A stretch of 64,000 nucleotides of DNA, taken from positions 5,960,037 to 6,024,036 of the forward strand of contig NC_061071.1 of NCBI RefSeq assembly GCF_021917145.1, read 5' to 3'. The translations under genes and the position numbers were made by a program. Positions within the stretch are counted from its first letter, which is position 1. The number at the start of each line of letters is the position of its first letter. The stretch is from Hypomesus transpacificus (lineage: Eukaryota; Chordata; Actinopteri; Osmeriformes; Osmeridae). The notes beneath the pieces are model-generated. The model was not told the DNA's origin. It did no database searches and saw only the letters and a list, made by a program, of their open reading frames with translations. Of the stretch, positions 23,106 to 32,522 are shown piece after piece.

Positions 23106-24515
23106 ATGTGTGTTCACTAGCTCCATCTTGTTGAAATACCCATCTCTCAGACTTTCACACGTTGTTTGCATGCATGTCACTTAATATGTCTCTCTCTCTT
23201 TCTCTCCCTGTCACATGTCTGCGATTATATAAATATGACATATGTATATTCCATTATTTATACTGTTATTTACGCCATCAAACGTTTCAGTTTCGTCAAG
23301 TGGCTGAGGAGGAAGACACCGCAGCCGGGGAGTCAAATGAATGCTGCCCTAAAGTACATCCGCATGAGAGACCACGAGGTGGCGGCGGCAGCGGCCTCAG
23401 GCGGCCCTACATCCACCCCTGCGGCCCCCGCTCCTGTGCCCATCCAGCCGCCCCCCTCCCCCCGTCCGGCCAGCCAGGCTCAAAAGGGGTATGATGTCTC
23501 ACAAATTGTGTTCTGACCAACTGCCTCCATTTATTTATAAATAAATTTTTTATTAGAGTAGCAGAGTTAAGTGTCTGGTCTCTTCCCTCCTGTGTGGTTT
23601 TGTAGGCGTCTTGGTGCGGTGGTCTCTCAGTGCTTAGGGCAACAGAGACCCCTGACTCCCCAGGCGCTGCAGGCAAAGGTGATGAAGGTCATCAAGCCTT
23701 CCCTGAAGCCTGCAGCACCAGGTGAGCGCTGACGTTTTTTCATGTCATTTTTTTTCGAATGATTGAGGATAGTTGGTTTCCTGCCATGGTGTCTGTCTCA
23801 CTCTCTCTCTCTCTTCCTGTGTCTTGCAGCGGTGTCTACTCCTCACCGGCCAGCTCAGGACACTTTCACAGACGCTGAGCTGGTCGGAGTCGTTGACGAA
23901 TATGAGAACTGTAAGTCAAAGACTTTATTGAATGTACTATTTGCAGTAGTGAAAGTATTTGTGTTATTCTTATTGATATGTAACGGTCTGACATGTTTTT
24001 CTCCTCCCTTTGACACATCAAAAAAAGGATGGGTAATGTTGGTGAGAGAAATTTAAATATCACTCCACTGTTTCGTAGCAATGTCTTGTAGCGGTGTCCT
24101 CTGCTCACGTAGTCTGTCCGTGCTTCTTCATTATAGTGACTTGCCCTTTCATCAATCACCTTTCCACATTTCACACTACATTTTTCATTTGTTTTCATTT
24201 TTTTTTTGTTTTCATTGATGTCCAGATAATTACTCCTTGGCTGCAGAAGGGTGCATGTTCTATGTCAATAATTGCTGAGGCCTGCTTCCTTCTCCTAACA
24301 TTTTTTTCTTCACTCACGCAGCAATTCACTGCAAATTAACTTCTCATAACACAAAGCACTGCACTGACAATTAACATCTCATATTTCCATCCGTTTTGGT
24401 GAGGCTTTTTTATAGCTTTTCTAACTTCTGTATTTTTATTTATGTTAAAGCCTTGCGCATACAGGTCCAAGCGCCTCATCCTACATCGGCTGTGCCTCCT
24501 GAGAGGGCGCCCCCA

Positions 24516-24640
24516 GCCCCACCGCGGGAGGAGGAGGGTCCACCGCGGGAGGAGGAGGGGGGTCCACCGCGGGAGGAGGAGGGGGGTCCACCGCGGGAGG
24601 AGGAGGAGGGTCCACCGCGGGAGGAGGAGGAGCAACTACC
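24516..24640 (+). repeat. In-frame coding repeat PPREEEG
   Basis: Five near-identical units of 21-24 bp (ccaccgcgggaggaggagg plus ggt or agggt) within the Pro-rich exon of copy B. They encode PPREEEG/PPREEEGG/PPREEEEG. Copy A has only a single unit in the corresponding exon, alternating with VPPVRAPPAPPRE, so the expansion is copy-specific. Confidence 0.85.
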
Positions 24641-26281
24641 CCTGCTGCCAGCCCTCCTGCCCGCAGGGCCCCCTGAAGACAGCCAATCATTTACCTCAGC
24701 ACTATGTTTTATATGAACTGATTATCTATACAATTCTGTTATCAATTAATATAAACATTATTATTATCAATTAATATGAAAACGTGTGTGCTCTGTCTTT
24801 GTTGTTTCTACACAGTTGTGTCCCCCTGGCTGGCGGGGAGCGCTCAGCACTGCACAGCAACAGTGGATCGGCCGGGTGCTCTTTACGTGGAAAAACAACA
24901 AAGCGGAGGTTCGGCCAGATCTCCAGCTCTGGTACGAGCCTCCGCAGCCCCGGCCGATCTACAGCCAGCCACCCGCATCGCCAGAACCCTTCTTCGCTTG
25001 TCGACTGTTCCTCTGGATGCCCGTTCGCTTATGGGCATTCAAGCTGACATGCCCCCAGCCTGCCTGCCAAGGCAAACTGCACAAGGCTGGGGTGTACACC
25101 AAGACCATCCGGAAGGTCTTAGACATCGATGCCTGGTATCTCATGGCCACTGAGTACCTGGCATGCTCTCGGTGTACGAAGAGGGTTGTGGCATGGTCAC
25201 AGGGCATAGTAAGGCAGCTGGATGCAGCCCACCGCTGCCTATTCCCAGCCATCCTCACATACAAGTAAGCGGAACACTCCGGAAACCAGTTTTTTCAATG
25301 CTTAATATTGTATAAGTGCCTCCACCCCAGCTGATTTACGTGGACCGGGACTGTTGCTCCAGCGGATCCAAGACAGCTGCCTTGTTTGCCAACTCTGACT
25401 GGCGGTTCGGCTGGACATCTGGCACCTGATGCGGCGGTTCGCAGCAGGTGTCACCACAGAGAGCCACCAGCTCTACGGTCCCTTCATGAGGCAGCTGTCT
25501 AGCTGCATCTTTGAGTGGGATGCAGCGGACGTCCGTCGATTGCTGGAGGGTAAGCGGTCCCAGCTGGAGGTGGAGCAGGGGATGGTCGGCCTGACCGATG
25601 GGGAGGTCTTCAGCCAGGTATCCAAGAAGGCGATGGGCCGCCACTGCCATCGCCGCACATGTGGAGCGGCAGAGACGGAACTGCGGCTCATCGACCTGCT
25701 GGAGGCCTTCAGCGGTGAAAAAGGACACGACACCCTGGGCATCCCCCTTTTGGACGGCAGCCGCATCCAGGCGATCTGGCGAGAGCAGAGGCGTCACCTC
25801 CGCTGCATACAAGATCCACCCGGTGTACAGCTGTACACCGAGACCGGCAGGCTGACCAAGGGCAGCGTCAGTCTGCCGGTTTATCGCTGCGCACGCGGTT
25901 CAACGTCGCTGGAGTCGTTCCACCTCCACATCAACCGGTTCATCCCAGGTAATTGATTGACATACACCATCTTTTTTTTATTTTTCTGTGTGTATAATCG
26001 GTTAAAGATAGAAGATGTTATGCTCTCTGTCTGATCGCACTCCTTTTTCTCTTCCTCCTTCAGGAACATCAGCAAACGCCCATCATTTCCAGGCGCTCCT
26101 GCTGGATGGACTGGTGAGGTGGAACGAGAACTGCGCCGCAGCAGCAGTGGAGGGACGGGAGCAGCCTCTGCTCTCCTACAGTGGCCACCTGCAGCACTCC
26201 CTTAACCAGCTCAGCCAACGGGTGCTTGGTGTGAGTCTGGTTAAGGATCACACCGCCCCAAGGGAGTGCACAGGTGTGTCA

Positions 26282-27210
26282 TTCGGTCTCAGCCAGTCGG
26301 TGCTCCAGTTCGGCAAGTATAAGGGAATCTCATTTCGCTGGCTGTTGGGGAACGATCTGGGGTATGTTGTGATGTTGTTGGCAGGTCACCAGCGTGAGAG
26401 GGAGACTGGCAACGTTTCACAGGTGCCGCTGATGGAGAACAAGGACGCCCTGGACCAGTACGCCCAGCTGTTTCCCCGGGTGGTGGCTGCGGCCCGCGAT
26501 CGGCGCGGGTTGGACAGGCACCCTGGACCTGCTGCCGACGGACGATAAGGGACGTAAGCTGGTGGGCTTTGACGCCCATTCCGCGGTGCCTTTCGCTCCC
26601 CTCTACGAGTCTGTGGATTAGCAGCATGCATCGTAAGTACCAAACTCCAAGTTGAAATGAAACTATTGTTATATTTAATCACTATTAAGATTGTTGTCAT
26701 GGGCAAAGTTACTGACCAAGTTACTTAATTTACTGACCATGATCATAAACTATAGTTACTTGCTGCAATGTACTGTGTATTGTAAGAGTAAGCCTTATTT
26801 GAAGGAAAATAAGTTAACCGTTCTCTGATGTCTTTCCATTATCCTACAGATACGTACAGTGGCTTAAGAAGAAGGTTTCGCGTCCAGGCTCTCAGATGTC
26901 GATGCTTATTGAGAACATCAAGAGGAGGGATGAGAAGAAAGCGTTTTCTTCCTCTACCACCTATCGGCCTCCTTCCTCTTCTTCAGCACAGCCTGCCAAC
27001 AAAGGCCTCAGAGTAAGTCCATTTCACAGTGATAAACACAAATGACAATGTTTGTATGTGTGTCAGATATTAAAGTCATACTATTTGTCCTCAGCTTCTT
27101 CTCAGTCTGCAGGCCGGCCCGGTCCCAGGCCTCCTCCGTCACCTGCCACACAGCCAGGAGCCACTGACATCCATGAGGACGTGCTCGTGTTGGCCGCAGC
27201 GGAGATGCAC
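26282..27210 (+). repeat. 930-bp block inserted into an intron of copy B
   Basis: In copy A the intron after PREYTG runs straight into catactcctcatcggtgtaaacg. In copy B the two halves are separated by about 930 bp carrying the type-2 N terminus (LQFGKYKGISFRWLLGNDLG, HQRERETGNVSQV, YVQWLKKKVSRPGSQMSM). The reading frame continues from PRECTG into this block. The same block stands at 21,460-22,330. No target duplication or transposon ends are visible, so a template switch or gene-conversion event fits better than transposition. Confidence 0.65.
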
Positions 27211-29030
27211 ACATACTCCTCATCGGTGTAAACGTATCTGAGTTTATCATCCAAATGTCCCCACCCTCCTCCTAACCACCGCCCCTCTCTCTATGTCATT
27301 ACAGGTGAACTCCTGGGGGTGGAGTACCTGTACTCCCAGACGGGCAGAGTGCTGCAGGACACCAGCGTGGACCCTGACATTCCGGACGAGGAACCCGCCA
27401 TCCAGGAGCTCAACGTGGAGGACGAGGGCTTTGAAGAGGCAGGCGACGATGAGGATGACCCAACCGTCCACGTCGTCTTGCCTCTGCCCGACGCCTCGTC
27501 CTCCAGCACAGCAGTGGTGGCAACTCGGTCAGGCGTTCACACTGGTGCACCCGGGTCAGGGCCATCCGTTCCGGGCGCCCCCCCTGACAGCAACAACCCT
27601 CCTGAGGCCCCGGAGTTAGAGGTTGACGCACCTCTGAACTCCTCTTCAGACACTGAGGTACGAGGGAGTGAATTTGTAGACTTTGCTGTGTTTTGAATTT
27701 TTGATTCTTTTTTGATTTATTTGTATTCTTTTTTTAATTCACTTTTCCTTTTTTGTTTTGTCTTTCCTCTTACAGGAGTGCAAAGGACCCGATGGTCAGC
27801 CTGGCTATCAACACATTTGCAGGCTGGCCACGGCCTTGGTAGAGGTGCGTCACCTTCCGGGGCTGAGTGAGAGCAGGGTAGACCGCCTGGTGGAGCTGTG
27901 GCAGGCTCAACCAGAGCCAGACAAACGGCATCTGGTCCACCCTGCGCGACACTAGGAGAGGTTGGTCAGGGGGAGGTTCAAGGCAACCAAGTCTCCCGGT
28001 GTGGCAGGCAGGGATTCACTCAAGCGGTATGTTTTATTTTCATTCAATTGATAATACAGAAAAGGCATCTACAGCTCATATTAAATATAGGGGGAGTCTA
28101 CAACAGTCATTTTTTCTTCTAGTTGCCTGCTCGGAACCGCCTCGGGTCCTGCAAGCTGGCCAAGCACGAGTCGCCTTGTGGAGGCCGTTTGCAGCCAGCT
28201 CTGCCGTCTCAATCCATCGGCCACGCAGTCCGCCGGGGTCAAAAGGACCAGGTGGTCCCTCGTTATGGCGGACTATGTGGCCATCAGAGACGCAGTGCTG
28301 GACAACCCGAGGCTGATGGCCCAGACCAACCTACAGCTCTTTGAGCTCAATCAGCGGACCTTATCACAATGGTGAGATATCTGAAAATGTAACAGTATTA
28401 AGGGAGGGCAGTCTATAAACATGGCTGTGTGTAATACATGACTGACAATGTTGTCTGTGTGTGTGTTACAGGTACTGCGTGCGTCAGAAGGAGAGGGAGA
28501 GTGCCATCCTCCTACAAGACTTGGCCCCCCCTGCTCCGGGTCCAAGTCTTGCTGCCCAGCCTCTCCCTGCTACCAGGCCCCTCCAGTACCAGCAGGAGGG
28601 ACACTGGCAGCCCTTCCCCTTTGAGACGCCGCAGGACCTCACACGCCAGGCTACCCAACAGCGACGGCCCGCCCCAGTGCCCATTCTGCCAGCCCAGCCA
28701 CCAGCCTCAACCGCCAGCCTCAACCGCTCTGTCCCAGGACAATGTCGGTGAACCCCCCCACCCTCCTCCTCCAGAGACAGTCCCACGTACCACTGCCTGG
28801 AGGAAACGACAGATGGAGGCGGGTGGCACCGACCAGCCCCGGAAGGCCCCAAGACAATTCCTGTGCAGCAAGTGTGGGCTGCCAAAGAGGAAAGACACAG
28901 GACACACCCAGTTTGGCGGCACCCACTTCTGCTCTGTGGCCTCTGGAGGGAAGAGCGTTGAGGTGTGGCTGGCAGAACAGAGAGACGCTACTAAGGGGGC
29001 AAAGTGACAGAGACACTGAGCATCCTGTTG

Positions 29031-29290
29031 GGTAAGTGGGACGTTTGCTTGTATATAGTTCCACGTTCTGGTTCACCTCTATAAGAACCAAGACCTTGGC
29101 GAGGTATAGAGACTTGTGTGTGTCGAAGACCCTCAGAGCTAGGTTGTCTGTAGTCTTAGGACTACTGGCAGGGACTCCCATGGCAAACAGGTCTGAGGTG
29201 AGACACCAGACAAACATTGGTTCAATGCATTCAATAAATTCAGGACAAGGACTGAATGAATACACTGTTCAGTGACTGTTCAGTGCACCA
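29031..29290 (+). other. Segment between the two C-terminal modules
   Basis: About 260 bp present in copy B and in the palindrome arms but absent at the corresponding place in copy A. It contains aggactactggcagggactcc, and cagtgactgttcagtgcacc marks its junction with the next module. No gene is recognised. Confidence 0.4.
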
Positions 29291-29822
29291 CTCCCTGCAG
29301 CCATGCAGCTACTTCAGTCTGCAGAGCAGCCAGACAACCCCCGTCCCTATGTCGAATCTGAGGATACGTCCGGTCAGGCAGAACGGAGGGGGGGTCAGCA
29401 GCCTCCTCAGGTCGAGGTCCAGGCTGAATCGGCCGTTTGAAGACAACAGCCTGCCGGAGGAAAAAGAAGACGGACATGGCCACGTCCAATGTCACGCAGG
29501 GTACAACTCCTACTACAAAGAAGGAGAGGAGTTTCATCAAGTTCACCTGCGAGCTCTGTGGTCAGCCAAAGACCAAGGAGTTTGGCCACAGCCGCTTTCG
29601 GTCAGAAAACTTCTGCTCGTCCACAGCTGGGTGCTCGGTCGAAGAGTGGCTGGCCGAGAAGAGGGCAAAACCGTAGCTGTTCGACACTGCACTACCAGCA
29701 CACAGGCACCAAGCCCTACCCGCAGCATGCAGGCAACAAGCTCTGCCCGCAGCAAGGCCCAACCAGCCAGCCCTGCAACAACTTCAGAAGGACAAGACAG
29801 GCAGTACACTTATCCTTCTTAA
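29290..29822 (+). pseudogene. Second C-terminal zinc module, copy B side (left arm 1)
   Basis: At 29437-29676 it encodes KTTACRRKKKTDMATSNVTQ, a TTPTTKKERSFIKF linker and the zinc motif CELCGQPKTKEFGHSRF, NFCSSTAGCSVEEWLAEKR. The CxxC and GHxxF...C residues are complete here, unlike in copy A. Upstream exons of this paralogue are missing, and a stop separates it from the preceding Gln/Pro-rich frame, so it is a gene fragment. The preceding copy B exons end with a diverged version of the same motif. Confidence 0.6.
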
Positions 29823-30074
29823 TGTGGCTTGTCACTGACTGAAGTGCCTACGTATCTATCTATTCTTCCTATGAACCCAGTTATGACTGCTTTAAACAAG
29901 TACCGGTTGGCTACACACCTCATGCCGGGCTTATACAGATGTGTGTATTGGCACTTTAATTATTATATCCACATATCAATGTATAATTATTAAATCCACT
30001 GCAACAATAGGACAAAGGAACACCAACAAAATGTGAATAGCCTACAAACAATAAGCATACTACTGTAACAGGCT

Positions 30075-30954
30075 TAGAGCCGCAACAAACGCTTATTATT
30101 ATTAATAATCGACTTATCTAACGATTATTAGAACCATAAGTCGACTAATCATCTATTTTTTTCATTGATTAATCAGAATGCTTTGAATGATTATTCAGCT
30201 TATACAATTTGTTAAAACACTGAGTTATAATTATTCTAACTAATAAATAAAACCAAGAAATCACTTCAGCTTTTGAAAAAAATATTTGTATTAAACTTTG
30301 AGCCAACTGAACAGGCTATTACATCTCTTTTTGTCCAATTTTGTCCAACCTAAATAAAAAAATCAAGTCTCTTGTTAGACAACAGGGTTCTGTTCAATGA
30401 AAAACAGTGAGTAACAGTATAATTTCTGGACTGGCTTTTTGTTTGTCTCATTACAATGGTCATATACACTGATCTGTCTAACTGCTGTCTGTGGACATGT
30501 TGCTACTGTGTTAGTATTCGTGAAATACTGCGTAATTTGTTATTACCAACTGGTGTAGCTAACTAGCCATCCAGCTTGAGCACGCTCACCTCTTGCAGTC
30601 TCCTCTCGTGCGGGGATGCTTTCGTTTTAAATGTTTATGCATGCACGTTGTGCTACCATGGAAAACAAGTTCGGCCTTGCACACATTCCATATGACAGTA
30701 TTTTTAGTTGAATCTTTGGTGAAACGTTCCCACACGCGACTTTATCAGGCCCGTTTGCACCCTAAAATGTTAACCGCTTTTTTCTTCTATTGGATAGCAT
30801 ACGGGAGGGCTGCTTTAGTCTACCGCTACAGCGCCGCACTGGTCAAATCACGTTAGTGCAGGCATTTAAAATAGGTCCTATGAGATCAAACGATTTGTCG
30901 ACAATTTTTTAATGTCGACGCTGTCGATAACGTCGAATTATCGTTGCAGCCCTT
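30075..30954. mobile_element. 880-bp hAT-like non-autonomous element (left arm 1)
   Basis: Termini tagagccgcaac and gttgcagccctt are imperfect inverted repeats of the TAGGGCTGCAAC type. They are followed by cgattatt/gtcgac-rich subterminal sequence that folds back on itself. The 8-bp duplication aacaggct flanks it at 30067-30074 and 30955-30962, as hAT transposases produce. The interior has no transposase. Confidence 0.8.
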
Positions 30955-30979
30955 AACAGGCTAGAGGCTATTCTAGGTT

Positions 30980-31084
30980 TTAAAACTGGTCGTAGCATTC
31001 ACTATCTAACCACTCGTTCAGGTGCTTTCTCGAGTGTTTGCAACCAACTACCGCACACGTCGTTCCCGAACCACTTTTCTTCAT
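30980..31084 (-). pseudogene. THAP-like N-terminal fragment (left arm 1)
   Basis: A 34-residue frame: MKKSGSGTTCAVVGCKHSRK, then HLNEWLDSECYDQF and stop. CAVVGC...LNEWLDSEC resembles the start of a THAP-type or P-element-like zinc domain seen in many teleost proteins. Everything after it is missing, so it is at best a relic or one exon. Exact copies occur at 43012-43116 (+), 48241-48345 (-) and 60273-60377 (+). Confidence 0.3.
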
Positions 31085-31089
31085 GTTGT

Positions 31090-31692
31090 AAATTGTATAT
31101 CCTCTTTGACACTGCAACATCAGTGCTTTGTCGGCAAAACGGAGCTAGCTAGCAAAACAAACCCAGCCCGCCAGAACGGAAGTGGATTGCATATAGGCAG
31201 ACATTAGTGAAGGTCAGAGGTCGAAGAGCTGGATGTTAAAGAATTAAGAATGGGCTTTTAGGGGTGCCAAGATTAAGATTAGGTAAGAGGTCGAAGAGTT
31301 AGGGTTAAGGACTCACGGTCAGGTATGGTTATCGACGGTTGACGTTAGGATAACCTACAGGTTGGGGATATTAGTTGTCACTAGGTGTAAAAAAGAGAGG
31401 GAGGACTTTTGGGTTGTGGTCATAAGTAAGTGGCCAATAAGTTATGATAAAGGATCTATGGTCAGATATGGCAGTGAAATTTAGGTTTAGGTGAAAGATC
31501 AGGGAGCTCGATTTCAGAAAACTAAATAATAGGAAGGCTGCTGAGAGTAGGTTAACATACGTGATTTAAACATCAGAATAAGGACTTAAGGTCAGATATG
31601 ACTCCTGATGGTCGAGGCTAAGATAGTCTACATATTAGGAACATGTATTGTCAAAATACGCAAGGGAGAGAGAAAAAATAGATTATGTACGT
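31090..31692. other. Degenerate internal repeats, no gene
   Basis: Loose repetition of aggtcgaagagttagg, ggtcaggtatggttat and ggtcagatatg motifs over about 500 bp suggests an old tandem array. No coding potential is recognised. Confidence 0.45.
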
Positions 31693-31700
31693 GTGTGTAC

Positions 31701-32514
31701 TAGGGATGTAACGATATTGACGAGATTGCGCTATCGCGGTGGTCAACGTGTCTCGATATCGTCGTGGTTGGGTTACAATATTAAAATGACAGGTGTCCGT
31801 CAAAAAGCAAGAGGAATAAACACAGTCCCGCGGAACAAATCATTGTTAATTACATAGACCATGATCCTTTGCGCTGCGTTGTCACAACAACCATTGTTAA
31901 GCCAATAGGATTGCCCGCTGCACGCTGTCCACACAAGCTCGCAAGCCAGCATGGTACTTGGATGAAAACAACAACCCCGAAGTTGAGATTGTGCCAGCCC
32001 CTGCAGCTTTTAAATCAGATGTCTGGAAACATTTTGGTTTTGCCGTGTCAAAAAACGCAAAAGGAGATAACGTGGCTATGTGCAAGCACTGCCACAGTAA
32101 ACTGCGATACAACACGTGTAACACAAGCAACATGCTAAGTCATCTGACAACCCATCATCCCGAAAAGTTTGCAGATTCTCTCACAAAGAAAGTAATCTCC
32201 GGTCAAAAAACCCTGAAGGAGGCATTTTTTATTATTATTATTATACAGAATATTGATGTTCCTGACTACAACTTGCACTTTAAAAGCACTATGTGATCAG
32301 CGTTTTATGTTGTCATTATCCATAAATACAACAATAAATTGCCTGTTGACTGGCAAAAGCAGAATAAATGTCGTATTTGTTTTGCTATTATCATCACAAA
32401 CACTATCGTGAGCTATTTAACAATACCGTGAGCTTTTCCACAATAAATATCGTACCGTGAGGTCAATATCGAAATTGTATCGTACCGTGAGATTTTGATA
32501 TCGTTACATCCCTA
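31701..32514 (+). mobile_element. 814-bp hAT element with BED zinc finger (left arm 1)
   Basis: Inverted termini tagggatgtaacgatat and atatcgttacatccctagt-type sequence bound the element. The 8-bp target duplication gtgtgtac stands at 31693-31700 and 32515-32522. This is diagnostic of a hAT (Ac/ZBED-like) insertion. Subterminal repeats of ctcacggtacgat and atcgtaccgtgag occur near the right end. Only the N-terminal BED finger of a transposase survives inside, so it needs a helper. Confidence 0.88.
31958..32296 (+). CDS. BED-type zinc-finger fragment of a hAT transposase
   Basis: 112 residues, left arm 1. The BED finger reads SDVWKHFGF, then C42 and C45 (MCKHCHSKL) and H62, H66/H67 (SNMLSHLTTHH), with the following LTKKVISGQKTLKEAF linker typical of ZBED proteins. 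BED fingers bind DNA. The RNase-H and dimerisation domains are absent. R50 (CGA at 32105-32107) is a TGA stop in both arms of the second palindrome. An identical open copy lies at 41800-42138 on minus. Confidence 0.7.
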   Translation: MDENNNPEVEIVPAPAAFKSDVWKHFGFAVSKNAKGDNVAMCKHCHSKLRYNTCNTSNMLSHLTTHHPEKFADSLTKKVISGQKTLKEAFFIIIIIQNIDVPDYNLHFKSTM

Positions 32515-32522
32515 GTGTGTAC

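Larger units (their letters stand above)
23280..29010 (+). pseudogene. Copy B of the DUF6729/transposase-like multi-exon family, broken
   Basis: Approximate exons on plus: 23289-23489 (FVKWLRRK), 23606-23720, 23830-23910, 24450-24690 (PPREEEG repeats), 24816-25263 (zinc domain), 25331-25950 (RNase-H-like), 26065-26275, 27305-27657 (acidic), 27776-28026, 28121-28373 and 28472-29007. The last encodes the zinc motif FLCSKCGLPKRKDTGHTQF, THFCS, then VWLAEQRD. Compared with copy A it lacks the exons carrying VTKKLAGAAANTAAW and starts the RNase-H-like exon at LIYVDRDC. It keeps the 75 residues that copy A lost (SSCIFEWDAADVRRLLEGKR...). Breaks: a frameshift near 25,385-25,410, the TAG at 27953-27955 before ERLVRGRFKATK, and a 13-bp tandem duplication near 28,697-28,722 that moves the zinc motif out of frame. 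A type-2 N-terminal block interrupts the intron at 26,280-27,210. Confidence 0.68.

Noticed and set aside
14200-29850. Copies A and B as a pair of long terminal inverted repeats of one giant transposon
   Set aside because: The two copies are not colinear (coordinate sums vary from about 40,760 to 44,120) and no target duplication flanks them; tandem or inverted gene duplication with rearrangement fits better.
30593-30856. 87-residue frame repeated four times in the arms
   Set aside because: It lies wholly inside the non-autonomous hAT element and has no domain; repetition is due to the palindromes.
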